From CAWDPQ01 sp049642465 (lineage in GTDB: Bacteria; Acidobacteriota; Vicinamibacteria; Vicinamibacterales; 2-12-FULL-66-21): a DNA stretch of 26,904 bases. Positions 7,798-16,048 of the stretch are shown here, one piece after another (position 1 is the stretch's first letter; each line of letters begins with the position of its first letter). Where the stretch lies: contig JBAROV010000209.1 of assembly GCA_049642465.1 (NCBI GenBank), forward strand, positions 1-26,904, written 5' to 3'. Position numbers and translations under genes: made by a program. The notes beneath the pieces are model-generated. The model was not told the DNA's origin and ran no database searches. It saw nothing but the letters and a program-made list of their open reading frames with translations.

Positions 7798-8118
7798 TTA
7801 GACGCCGCCGGCGCCGGCGAACTTTCGCGACTGGAAACACTCGCGACAGAACACCGGACGTCCCTGCGTGGGTCGAAACGGGACCGTGGTTTCTTTTCCG
7901 CACGCCGAGCAATTAGTCGTCGTCTCCACACGTTCGCGGCCCATTGAAGGCCCGCCCCCACCCGACGAAGGGCGAGACGCCCGCTTCGCTTTGCAGCTCT
8001 TGCACCGTTTCGGTTCGTTCTTGAAGTTCTTGTCGGCGAAGAAGAGCTGCTCGCCCGCCGTCCAGATGAACTCCGTGCCGCAGTCCACGCAGTTGAGGGT
8101 CTTGTCCTGGAACTCCAT
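7798..8118 (-). CDS. Small double zinc-ribbon (CxxC) protein
   Basis: This 106-residue protein has two four-cysteine zinc-binding modules. The first is C10-x2-C13 with C39-x2-C42, in the 'NCVDCGTEFIWTAGEQ ... FFADKNF' pattern of the probable zinc-ribbon family (PF13451-like). The second is C70-x2-C73 with C91-x2-C94, in the CSACGKETTVPFRPTQGRPVFCRECF pattern typical of small acidobacterial and deltaproteobacterial CxxC proteins. A Gly/Ser-rich linker (about 50-60) separates them. The function is unknown; nucleic-acid or ribosome association is a guess from the neighbour rpsU. It lies 150 bp after rpsU on the same strand and is followed by an intrinsic terminator. A GAGGTAGG-type Shine-Dalgarno precedes the ATG at 8118. 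Confidence 0.9.
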   Translation of the reverse strand: MEFQDKTLNCVDCGTEFIWTAGEQLFFADKNFKNEPKRCKSCKAKRASRPSSGGGGPSMGRERVETTTNCSACGKETTVPFRPTQGRPVFCRECFQSRKFAGAGGV

Positions 8119-8183
8119 CGGCCCTACCTACCTCTCACCAACTCGACCGCCTGCCCTCCGCGCCCTGGCAGTGCGTGTCAGTC

Positions 8184-8250
8184 GCCAGTTTCCAGCGCCC
8201 TTCGCAGCCTCGAACAACTGAAACTGATACGGGTAACTGGAAACTCGGCA
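8184..8250. repeat. Imperfect inverted repeat between rpsU and the zinc-ribbon gene
   Basis: Two arms containing AGTTTCCAG (about 8187-8195) and CTGGAAACT (about 8237-8245) are inverted with respect to each other. Only the 9-bp core is perfect, so this may be a degraded copy of a dispersed repeat or a leader structure. There is no T-run that would make it a terminator. Confidence 0.4.
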
Positions 8251-8268
8251 ACCTTCCTTCGTCCGCAG

Positions 8269-8466
8269 CTAGTCTGACTCGCGGCGCTGCTTCTTCCGCG
8301 TACGCTTGCGCGCTAACGCCTGCTTGGCCCGACGCCGATCGCCGGGCTTCAAATAGAACGAATGCTTCTTGATATCCTTGATGATATCTTCCTGCTGTAC
8401 TTTCCGTTTGAAGCGTCGAAGCGCGCTTTCAATCGATTCACCTTCTTGAACTTTCACTTCAGCCAA
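8269..8466 (-). CDS. rpsU: 30S ribosomal protein S21
   Basis: The 65-residue basic protein matches bS21 over its full length: EGESIESALRRFKRKVQQED, then IIKDIKKHSFYLKPGDRRR and an Arg/Lys-rich tail. bS21 binds the small-subunit platform near the anti-Shine-Dalgarno region and helps initiation. The start is a TTG at 8466; the protein family begins MAEV, and an in-frame TGA lies three codons upstream, so no longer start exists. A strong Shine-Dalgarno, AAGGGAGGTG, precedes the TTG by about 10 bases, one of the best in the window. It is transcribed away from purD, with which it shares a 184-bp divergent upstream region, and probably together with the zinc-ribbon gene. Confidence 0.97.
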   Translation of the reverse strand: MAEVKVQEGESIESALRRFKRKVQQEDIIKDIKKHSFYLKPGDRRRAKQALARKRTRKKQRRESD

Positions 8467-8555
8467 ACTGGTTCACACCTCCCTTGCGTACCACGTCCCC
8501 TGTAAGTCCCTTGGAGTCCGCTGGAATGTGCTAGGCTATCACAGGTAAACAGCGC

Positions 8556-8586
8556 ATTCTAAGGCAGAAAGCTCAGCCACGGTCAA
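8556..8586 (-). promoter_or_regulatory. Candidate promoter for rpsU
   Basis: On the minus strand, TTGACC (8581-8586) and TAGAAT (8556-8561) are separated by 19 bp. Each hexamer matches the sigma-70 consensus at five of six positions, but the spacer is longer than ideal. It lies in the divergent rpsU/purD region about 90 bp upstream of rpsU. No equally good promoter was found for purD on the plus strand. Confidence 0.4.
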
Positions 8587-8650
8587 ATCTGTTATCCGCT
8601 CGAGCCGGTCGTCCTAACCTACTCATATTTCAGCCACTTACAGGCGCGTC

Positions 8651-9937
8651 GTGAGGATCCTGGTCATTGGCAGTGGTGGTCGCGAGCACGCGCTCGCCCG
8701 AAAACTGTCGGCGGAGGGAACTGTCCGTGAAGTCATCTCCGCGCCGGGGAATCCGGGGATGGCCACCGTCGGTCGAACGATCAACATCGACGTCACCGAC
8801 ATTCACGCGCTTGCCTCGCTCGCCGAACACGAGCGCGTCACGTTGACGGTAGTCGGTCCCGAGCTTCCGCTGAGCCACGGCATCGTGGATGCCTTCGAGG
8901 CGAGGGGCCTTCGGATTTTCGGCCCGACGCGTGCGGCTGCGCAACTCGAATCCAGCAAAGCGTTCGCAAAAGAGTTCATGTCGCGGCACGGCATACCGAC
9001 GGCGCGTTATCGGGTGTGCGAGTCGGCGCCCGCGGCCTACCACGTTCTCGAATCGGGCGAGCTCGGAGTACCAGTGGTCATCAAGGCGGATGGTCTTGCG
9101 GCGGGCAAAGGCGTGGTGATCGCGTCCGACACGGCGTCCGCCAGAGCCGCTGTTGCCGAGGCGATGGAAGAGCGGCGCTTCGGCGATGCCGGAGCCGCGG
9201 TCGTCATCGAGGAATGCTTGACCGGTCCCGAGGTCTCTTTCTTTGCACTCTCTGACGGCGAGAACGCGCAGCCACTCGGTTCCGCGCAAGACCACAAACG
9301 CGCCTTTGACGATGATCGGGGACCGAATACCGGCGGTATGGGGGCGTTTGCTCCAAGTGCCCTCGTGGACAATGCGATGGAGTCTCGCATCATGCGCGAG
9401 ATCGTCACTCCCGTGATTGACGGCATGCGGCGTGAAGGGCATCCCTATCGGGGGTTCTTGTATGCCGGATTGATGTTGACGTGTGCGGGCCCGAAGGTGA
9501 TTGAATTCAATGTGCGGTTTGGCGATCCGGAAGCGCAGGTTGTCCTCCCGCGAATTGCGGGAGCGCTGGCGCCGCGGCTTGCCTCGGCTGCGAATGGTAC
9601 GCTCGATCCGGATCCCGTGGCCTTTACACCTGACAAACACGTCGGTGTTGTCATCGCATCCAAGGGCTATCCCGCGTCCGGTCCAACCGGCTTGCTCATT
9701 GCCGGGCTCGATCGCGCATCCGAGCTGGACGGCGTTTCAGTTTTCCATTCGGGAACGCGCTATCTCGACGAGCGGCGCCGTGACGTGGTGACGGCGGGCG
9801 GACGTGTTCTCACCGTGGTGGGGCGCGGCGACTCCTACCAGGACGCCATCGATCGAGCGTACGCGGGCGTCTCTGCCATTCATTTTGAGGGAATGCACTA
9901 TCGCCGCGATATTGGACGGAAAGCGCTGCATGACTGA
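8651..9937 (+). CDS. purD: Phosphoribosylamine-glycine ligase (GAR synthetase)
   Basis: PurD joins glycine to 5-phosphoribosylamine with ATP, step 2 of purine synthesis, in the cytoplasm. The 428-residue length is standard. The N-terminal domain opens RILVIGSGGREHALARKL; the ATP-grasp region contains VPVVIKADGLAAGKGVVIA (about 137-155), the HKRAFDDDRGPNTGGMGAF loop (about 215-233) and the metal-binding FNVRFGDPEAQ (about 281-291). The start is GTG at 8651, with no clear Shine-Dalgarno. The 3' end overlaps purE by 8 bases, so purD, purE and mtaB form a translationally coupled unit. The antisense reading frame through this gene is long but is a codon-bias shadow. Confidence 0.97.
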   Translation: MRILVIGSGGREHALARKLSAEGTVREVISAPGNPGMATVGRTINIDVTDIHALASLAEHERVTLTVVGPELPLSHGIVDAFEARGLRIFGPTRAAAQLESSKAFAKEFMSRHGIPTARYRVCESAPAAYHVLESGELGVPVVIKADGLAAGKGVVIASDTASARAAVAEAMEERRFGDAGAAVVIEECLTGPEVSFFALSDGENAQPLGSAQDHKRAFDDDRGPNTGGMGAFAPSALVDNAMESRIMREIVTPVIDGMRREGHPYRGFLYAGLMLTCAGPKVIEFNVRFGDPEAQVVLPRIAGALAPRLASAANGTLDPDPVAFTPDKHVGVVIASKGYPASGPTGLLIAGLDRASELDGVSVFHSGTRYLDERRRDVVTAGGRVLTVVGRGDSYQDAIDRAYAGVSAIHFEGMHYRRDIGRKALHD

Positions 9938-10430
9938 CATCTCTGTTCTCATTCTCATGGGTTCCGACTCCGACGCCGCGGTGATGCGCGGCGTGCAGGA
10001 GGTGTTGAACGAGCTTCAGGTGTCGAGCGAGATCACCGTGGCGTCGGCCCATCGGTCGCCCGATCGTGTGATGCGCCTGGTCCGCGAGGCGCCGGGCCGC
10101 GGTGTAAAGGTGTTCGTGATTGGTGCTGGTGCCGCCGCCCACCTCGCCGGCGTCGTGGCGGCGCACACCACGCTGCCGGTCATCGGCGTGCCGATCGATT
10201 CGTCGGCACTGCAGGGGATGGACGCGCTGCTCTCGACGGTGCAAATGCCGCCCGGCGTACCCGTCGCGACAGTTTCTATTGGGAAGCCCGGTGCGACGAA
10301 TGCCGGTGTGCTCGCCGCGCAGATCCTGGCGCTCAGCGACCGCGACCTGGCAGGCCGGCTGACTGCTTACAAGAAACGTCTCGCGGATAAGGTCGAGGCT
10401 GCCGCTGAACGACTCCGAACGCAACAGTGA
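9930..10430 (+). CDS. purE: N5-carboxyaminoimidazole ribonucleotide mutase (class I PurE)
   Basis: The ATG at 9930 overlaps the end of purD by 8 bases and gives a 166-residue protein of normal length; a longer open frame upstream of this ATG is purD sequence in another frame. Class I PurE motifs are present: MGSDSD (10-15), SAHRSP with the catalytic histidine at 41, GAGAAAHLAGVVAAHT (66-80) and SIGKPGATNAG. Class I enzymes convert N5-CAIR, made by PurK, into CAIR. The AAHL segment argues against the class II (AIR carboxylase) form. No purK is adjacent, so it must lie elsewhere in the genome. The mtaB GTG start overlaps the purE stop by four bases. Confidence 0.96.
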   Translation: MTDISVLILMGSDSDAAVMRGVQEVLNELQVSSEITVASAHRSPDRVMRLVREAPGRGVKVFVIGAGAAAHLAGVVAAHTTLPVIGVPIDSSALQGMDALLSTVQMPPGVPVATVSIGKPGATNAGVLAAQILALSDRDLAGRLTAYKKRLADKVEAAAERLRTQQ

Positions 10431-11677
10431 AATACGCCATCGTCACCTTCGGTTGCCGAGTGAATCAGGCGGATTCGTTCCGAATCGAGGAGGCGCTCCT
10501 CACTCGCGGCGCGACCGAATCGCGGACCACCGACGCCGACCTGGTCATCGTCAATACCTGCTCCGTGACGGCAACCGCCGATCAAGGAGCACGGCAGACG
10601 ATTCGGCGCATCGCTCGCGACAATCCGTCGGCGCGAATCGTCGTCACTGGCTGTTATGCGACACGACGTCCGGACGAGGTCGCGTCGCTTCCGAACGTGG
10701 TGCGGGTCGTTCCGAACGGGAGCAAAGAGGATCTCGTCACGGAACTGACGACGGCCGAACGCTTCGCTGACGGCGATGGTGCTTGCGGGGCGTCGATTGA
10801 ACCGGGCCTTGCCGGACGAACAGCTTTCACGCTTCGAGTGCAAACAGGATGCGAGGAGCGGTGCAGCTACTGCATCATTCCGACCACCCGCGGAGCCACG
10901 CGAAGCCTCCCGGTGCAGAACGTGCTGCGCGAGGTGGCGCGCGTCACGGCCGCTGGTTTCAAGGAAATCGCCCTCACTGGCGTGCATCTCGGCTCGTACG
11001 GTCGGGATCTGACGCCCCGGGCGTCACTCGTGGCCCTTCTCAGGGCGCTCGATCAGCTCGACGCCGACGTGACCTTTCGCCTCAGTTCGCTGGAACCAAT
11101 GGAATGCACGCCGGAGATCGTCAAGCTCGCGACGGAGAGCAAGGGACGTTTCGCCCCTCATTTTCATTTGCCACTGCAGCATGCCGGCGATCGAATGTTG
11201 GCGCTGATGCAGCGTCCTTACACAATCGACTCCTACAAACGGCTCGTGGACAGCATCGTCGACCATCTGCCGCATGCGTCAATCGGCTCCGACCTGATCG
11301 TTGGTTTCCCCGGCGAGACCGACGATGACTTCGCGCGAAACGTGGACTACCTGCCGCGTTCTCCTCTGACGCATCTGCACGTCTTCCCGTACTCGGATCG
11401 GCCGGGGACCTCCGCCAGCCGAATGTCCGGCAAGGTTCCCGGGCCCGTCATTCGCGAGCGCGGAGCGGTGCTTCGGGCGATCAGTCAGGAGCTGACGGAC
11501 CGGTTCCGCAACTCGCAGCGCGGCACCGTGAGATCCGGTCTCACAATACAGAACGGACAGGCCGTCGTGACGGATAACTATCTGAAACTGAAGGTGAGTC
11601 CCGGGCTCTCGAGAAATGTGCGAGTACTGGTGCGAGTACTCGATGAAAATCGCGGCGAGATCCTCGAATCCGTCTAG
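10427..11677 (+). CDS. mtaB: tRNA (t6A37) C2-methylthiotransferase, MtaB type
   Basis: MtaB adds a methylthio group to t6A37 of tRNAs reading ANN codons, using radical SAM chemistry. The 416-residue protein has the N-terminal [4Fe-4S] domain cysteines C10 (FGCRVNQADS), C45 (NTCSVTA) and C76 (TGCYATR). The radical SAM triad C142-x3-C146-x2-C149 is in GCEERCSYCIIPTTRG, and a C-terminal TRAM-like region follows. FGCRVNQ and CSYCIIP favour MtaB over MiaB or RimO, though subfamily placement is by eye. The GTG start at 10427 overlaps the purE stop (GTGA), making it the third gene of the purD-purE unit. That coupling of a tRNA-modification gene to purine genes has no obvious biochemical reason. Confidence 0.92.
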   Translation: MKYAIVTFGCRVNQADSFRIEEALLTRGATESRTTDADLVIVNTCSVTATADQGARQTIRRIARDNPSARIVVTGCYATRRPDEVASLPNVVRVVPNGSKEDLVTELTTAERFADGDGACGASIEPGLAGRTAFTLRVQTGCEERCSYCIIPTTRGATRSLPVQNVLREVARVTAAGFKEIALTGVHLGSYGRDLTPRASLVALLRALDQLDADVTFRLSSLEPMECTPEIVKLATESKGRFAPHFHLPLQHAGDRMLALMQRPYTIDSYKRLVDSIVDHLPHASIGSDLIVGFPGETDDDFARNVDYLPRSPLTHLHVFPYSDRPGTSASRMSGKVPGPVIRERGAVLRAISQELTDRFRNSQRGTVRSGLTIQNGQAVVTDNYLKLKVSPGLSRNVRVLVRVLDENRGEILESV

Positions 11678-11708
11678 TTTTCCCTTCTCCCTTTTCCCTT
11701 TTCCCTTT

Positions 11709-11710
<2 letters not shown>
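11678..11710. repeat. Heptamer-period tract with G-quadruplex pattern between convergent genes
   Basis: CCCTTCT, CCCTTTT, CCCTTTT and CCC follow each other from 11682 to 11705, giving on the minus strand four GGG tracts with three 4-base loops, an ideal quadruplex pattern. The tract fills the whole 31-bp space between the mtaB stop and the rlmN stop, and there is no hairpin terminator there. Confidence 0.75.
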
Positions 11711-12788
<1,078 letters not shown>

Positions 12789-12844
12789 GGCGTCCGTCGC
12801 AGGCGAAGAGCGAACCAATATTTATTGTACTATCGGTCCGAACC

Positions 12845-12874
12845 TTGAAGTGGCGCAGCAGCGCGTGGTATCAT
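12845..12874 (+). promoter_or_regulatory. Candidate promoter for the M16-pur gene run
   Basis: TTGAAG (12845-12850) and TATCAT (12869-12874) are separated by 18 bp and match the sigma-70 consensus at 4/6 and 5/6 positions. It faces the M16 peptidase gene and leaves a leader of about 100 bases. I see no purine riboswitch fold or PurR-like palindrome in that leader. Confidence 0.5.
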
Positions 12875-12982
12875 TCAGCTTCCGGGCTGGTCTCGTAATC
12901 CCTTCTAAAGCAATCACTTGCGGTAAGGCCTTATGGCCGCGGGAGGCGCGCCCCCGATGTTCCGGCCCCGGATTCCCAACGC

Positions 12983-14239
12983 ATGGTGAATCGCGAAGTT
13001 CTCGATAACGGTCTCCGCCTCATCACCGAGACGATGCCGCATGTGCGGTCCGTCACGATCGGGGTGTGGCTGATGCGCGGGTCGAGACATGAGAGCGACG
13101 CGCTGAGCGGTATTGCCCACTTCGTCGAGCACATGCTCTTCAAGGGCACCGACAGTCGATCAGCGGAGGACATCGCGCAGGCGATCGACTCGATCGGCGG
13201 GCAGCTGGACGCCTTTACCGCGAAGGAGTACGCCAGCTACTACATCAAAGTCCTCGATGAGCATCTGCCGCTCGCCGTGGATCTCCTGTCCGACATCGTG
13301 CTGCGTCCGGCCTTTGCGGCGGACGAACTCGACCGCGAGAAAAAAGTGATCCTCGAAGAGATCAAGATGGTCGAGGACACCCCAGACGATCTCGTGCACG
13401 AGCTGTTCACCCAGCACTTCTGGGAGGGCCATCCCCTCGGGCGTCCCATTCTCGGAACGAAGGAGACGGTTGAAGCGCTCACCGTCCAGACACTGCGTGA
13501 CTACTTCAAGGGGGCCTACGCCGCGCCCAACATGATCATCTCAGCCGCCGGCAATCTCGATCATTCACGCGTGCGAGACCTCGTTTCAGCGACCTTCGAC
13601 AAACTGCCGCGAGCGGGCGAGCCGTTCAGCGATGTGCCACCCCGGGTTGTTCCGCAGGTCGTGATGCGGACCAAAGAGCTCGAACAGAGCCATGTCTGTC
13701 TTGGCACCAATAGCTATCCGCAAAGCCACGAAGATCGGTACGTCAGCTACATCCTCAACACCGTGCTTGGCGGATCGATGAGCTCTCGCTTGTTCCAGAA
13801 CGTGCGCGAAAAGCGGGGCCTCGCCTACGCAGTGTTCAGCGGATTGAGCGCGTATCGCGACGCCGGCAATATCACCATATACGCGGGTTGCGCGAACGAA
13901 GCCGTGGACGAGGTCATCGACTTGTGCGTCGAGGAACTGCGCGGGATGAAACGCGCACCGGTTCCGGACGCCGAGTTGCGGCGGGCGAAGGATCATCTCA
14001 AGGGCAGTCTCATGCTCAGCCTCGAGAACACGGCGAGCCGGATGTCGCACCTGGCGCGGCAAGAGATCTACTTCGATCGTCACTTTGGGCTTGACGAGAC
14101 GTTGGCGGGTGTTGAGCGAGTATCGGCTGAGGATGTTCGCCGGGTTGCAGCGGACCTCTTTGCCAACGGGTCGCTGGCGGCCACCGTGCTTGGACCTGCG
14201 GTGCCGGAGCTCTCGCGCGCCCGGCTGGAGTTGGGGTGA
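12983..14239 (+). CDS. M16 family zinc peptidase (pitrilysin-like, processing-peptidase type)
   Basis: The 418-residue protein has the inverted zinc motif HFVEH (H46, E49, H50), with the third ligand E126 in ILEEIKMVEDTPDD, exactly 76 residues after H50 as the family requires. The second, inactive half holds the usual substrate-contact sequence around RLFQNVREKRGLAYAVFSG. It has no signal peptide and is probably cytoplasmic; bacterial members of this size (PqqL/YmxG-like) degrade short peptides. It is the first gene after a candidate promoter, and its TGA stop overlaps the purB GTG (GTGA). It therefore heads the purine run, which is unusual for a peptidase. No Shine-Dalgarno is evident before the ATG at 12983. 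Confidence 0.95.
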   Translation: MVNREVLDNGLRLITETMPHVRSVTIGVWLMRGSRHESDALSGIAHFVEHMLFKGTDSRSAEDIAQAIDSIGGQLDAFTAKEYASYYIKVLDEHLPLAVDLLSDIVLRPAFAADELDREKKVILEEIKMVEDTPDDLVHELFTQHFWEGHPLGRPILGTKETVEALTVQTLRDYFKGAYAAPNMIISAAGNLDHSRVRDLVSATFDKLPRAGEPFSDVPPRVVPQVVMRTKELEQSHVCLGTNSYPQSHEDRYVSYILNTVLGGSMSSRLFQNVREKRGLAYAVFSGLSAYRDAGNITIYAGCANEAVDEVIDLCVEELRGMKRAPVPDAELRRAKDHLKGSLMLSLENTASRMSHLARQEIYFDRHFGLDETLAGVERVSAEDVRRVAADLFANGSLAATVLGPAVPELSRARLELG

Positions 14240-15573
14240 TCACGCGCTACACCTCTCCTGAGATGGGAGCGATCTGGAGCGACCAGCGACGCTACGAGAC
14301 GTGGCTCCAGGTGGAACTCGCGGCGGCCGACGCGATGGCCGACAAGGGCATCATTCCCCGTGAAGCCGCCCGCGATCTCAGGGCCCGCGCCCGCTTCGAC
14401 ATTGCCAGGATTGAGGAAATCGAACGCACCACCCAGCACGACGTGATTGCCTTCACGACGGCGGTGGCCGAGCATGTGGGCCCTTCCGCGCGTTGGCTGC
14501 ACTTTGGTCTGACATCGTCCGACGTGATCGACACCGCGCAGGCCGTCCAGATGCGGCAGGCCTGCGAGTTGATTGTCAAGGACATCGCCGGGTTGATGGA
14601 GGCGGTGCGCAGACGGGCGGAGGAGCACCGCCACACGCCGATGATTGGGCGAACCCACGGCGTCCACGCCGAGCCCATGACGTTCGGGCTCAAACTCGCC
14701 CTGTGGTACGCCGAACTGCAGCGCGATCTCGACCGGGTGCTTCGGGGGCGCGAGGTGATCAGTGTCGGCAAGCTCTCAGGAGCTGTCGGGACTTTTGCAC
14801 ATCTGGATCCAGAGATTGAGGCGACCGTCTGCGAACGACTTGGATTGCAGCCCGCACCCGTCGCATCGCAGGTGATTCAGCGAGACCGCCACGCGGAGCT
14901 CATGGCCGCGCTGGCGATTACCGCGGCGTCCCTGGAAAAATTTGCGCTCGAGGTCCGGGGTCTGCAGAAGACCGAGATTGGCGAGGTCGAGGAACCTTTC
15001 GGCAAGGGGCAGAAGGGTTCCTCGGCCATGCCGCACAAGCGCAACCCGATCGGGTGCGAACAGATTACCGGGCTCGCCCGGCTGGTTCGCAGCAATGCGC
15101 ACGCGGCACTCGAAAACGTCGCGCTCTGGCACGAGCGGGACATCTCTCATTCTTCGGTCGAGCGCGTTATCCTGCCGGACAGTTTCATCGTTCTCGACCA
15201 TATGGTGCGCCGATTTACGCGCATCGTGCGCGATATGGTGGTATATCCGGACCGGATGCGCGAAAATCTCGAGCGATCGCGAGGCGTCGTGTTTTCCGGG
15301 ACGGTGCTGCTCGAACTGGCGCGCCGCGGCGTGTCGCGCGAGCAGGCATACGAATGGGTCCAGCGGAACGCGATGCGCGCCTTCCACGAGCAACGGGATT
15401 TCAAGGACCTGCTGCAGGCCGATCGCGACCTGATGGGAGTGCTGGGAGAGGACGAGGTTCGTCGCGCTTTCGATCTGAACGAGCAGTTGCGGAACGTCGA
15501 TCGGATCTTCGAACGGGTGTTCAAGGGCGTCTCAGCGCATAGTCTTCCGGCTGAAGCCGGGAGCCACGCATAG
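14236..15573 (+). CDS. purB: Adenylosuccinate lyase
   Basis: PurB cleaves fumarate from SAICAR and from adenylosuccinate, serving both the main pathway and AMP synthesis. The fumarase/aspartase signature GSSAMPHKRNPIGCE (261-275) carries the catalytic loop serine; the catalytic histidine is H141 in GRTHGVHAEPM. TSSDVIDTAQAVQ (93-105) is the substrate-binding segment. The GTG start at 14236 overlaps the M16 stop by four bases. At 445 residues it is slightly longer than usual (about 430), because the last ten residues, SLPAEAGSHA, are encoded by a palindromic repeat (15544-15570) that also provides the stop region. The natural end was probably near KGVSA. Confidence 0.96.
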   Translation: MITRYTSPEMGAIWSDQRRYETWLQVELAAADAMADKGIIPREAARDLRARARFDIARIEEIERTTQHDVIAFTTAVAEHVGPSARWLHFGLTSSDVIDTAQAVQMRQACELIVKDIAGLMEAVRRRAEEHRHTPMIGRTHGVHAEPMTFGLKLALWYAELQRDLDRVLRGREVISVGKLSGAVGTFAHLDPEIEATVCERLGLQPAPVASQVIQRDRHAELMAALAITAASLEKFALEVRGLQKTEIGEVEEPFGKGQKGSSAMPHKRNPIGCEQITGLARLVRSNAHAALENVALWHERDISHSSVERVILPDSFIVLDHMVRRFTRIVRDMVVYPDRMRENLERSRGVVFSGTVLLELARRGVSREQAYEWVQRNAMRAFHEQRDFKDLLQADRDLMGVLGEDEVRRAFDLNEQLRNVDRIFERVFKGVSAHSLPAEAGSHA

Positions 15574-15612
15574 GCGCGTCGGCTTCCTGGGATGTGTGGC
15601 TCCAGGCGGAAG
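15544..15612. repeat. Palindromic repeat forming the purB tail and the purB-purS gap
   Basis: The left arm (15544-15570) contains the perfect palindrome CCGGCT-GA-AGCCGG and the segment GAGCCAC (15561-15567). The right arm (15593-15612) carries GTGGCTC (15596-15602) and CGGAAG in inverted order. The left arm encodes SLPAEAGSHA at the end of PurB. Tails of the type LPAEAGSH or LPPEGGSH are, in my memory, frequent at protein C-termini in Vicinamibacteria, which would mark this as a dispersed repeat. Confidence 0.65.
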
Positions 15613-15628
15613 AGCGAGCGGAGGAAAA

Positions 15629-15868
15629 ATGCGAGCTCGGGTGTTCGTCACGCTGAAACCCTCGGTATTCGATCCCCAGGGCCACACGGTCGCGGAAGCC
15701 CTGCATTCGATGGGCTATACCGGGGTCGGTGACGTGCGCCAAGGCAAGTACTTCGAGCTCGAACTCGACTCCCGATCGGTCGAACAGGCACGAACGCTGG
15801 CCGCGGAGGTCGCGGACAAGGTTCTGGCAAATCCGGTCATTGAGAGTTATCGGATTGAAGTGGAGTAG
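15629..15868 (+). CDS. purS: Phosphoribosylformylglycinamidine synthase subunit PurS
   Basis: The 79-residue product from the ATG at 15629 matches PurS over its whole length: ARVFVTLKPSVFDPQGHTVA, GYTGVGDVRQGKYFEL, and a C-terminal NPVIESYRIEVE. PurS dimers bridge PurQ and PurL in the three-part FGAM synthase, passing ammonia between them. A Shine-Dalgarno GGAGGA is placed 5 bases before the ATG, deciding this start over an upstream in-frame ATG at 15596 that would lie in the repeat. The 180-bp gap to purQ holds an inverted repeat. Confidence 0.95.
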   Translation: MRARVFVTLKPSVFDPQGHTVAEALHSMGYTGVGDVRQGKYFELELDSRSVEQARTLAAEVADKVLANPVIESYRIEVE

Positions 15869-15960
15869 CGCCACGATAAGGCATCCGTTCGCCCTCGGAG
15901 CCGGTTCGAGTTTTAGCAAAGGGCTTGTGGACAGCGGCGCGAGCGAAGCGAAGCGCTGGC

Positions 15961-16038
15961 AGGCCGTGGGGGTGCCGCCTCCGCCAAGGCTACGGCGAGC
16001 CTCGCCGAAGCGTGGCGAAGGCGGGGGGCCCCACGGCA
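15961..16038. repeat. Nested inverted repeat between purS and purQ
   Basis: An outer stem pairs GGCCGTGGGGG (around 15962-15972) with the CCCCACGGC end (16029-16037), with some mismatches. An inner pair of palindromic units, CGCCAAGGCTACGGCG (15982-15997) and CGCCGAAGCGTGGCGAAGGCG (about 16003-16023), gives a cruciform-like array. It fills about half of the purS-purQ gap, and purQ begins 10 bases after it. The unit resembles the sequence at 24890-24916. No T-run follows, so it should not terminate the purine transcript, though it might attenuate it. Confidence 0.7.
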
Positions 16039-16048
16039 AACTAAAAAA

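Noticed and set aside
8630..9640. Long minus-strand frame opposite purD
   Set aside because: purD is certain on the plus strand; the antisense product has no recognisable domain and lacks conserved motifs.
12875..12982. Purine riboswitch or PurR-like operator before the M16-pur run
   Set aside because: I looked for the conserved three-way junction bases and for a 16-bp palindrome and found neither.
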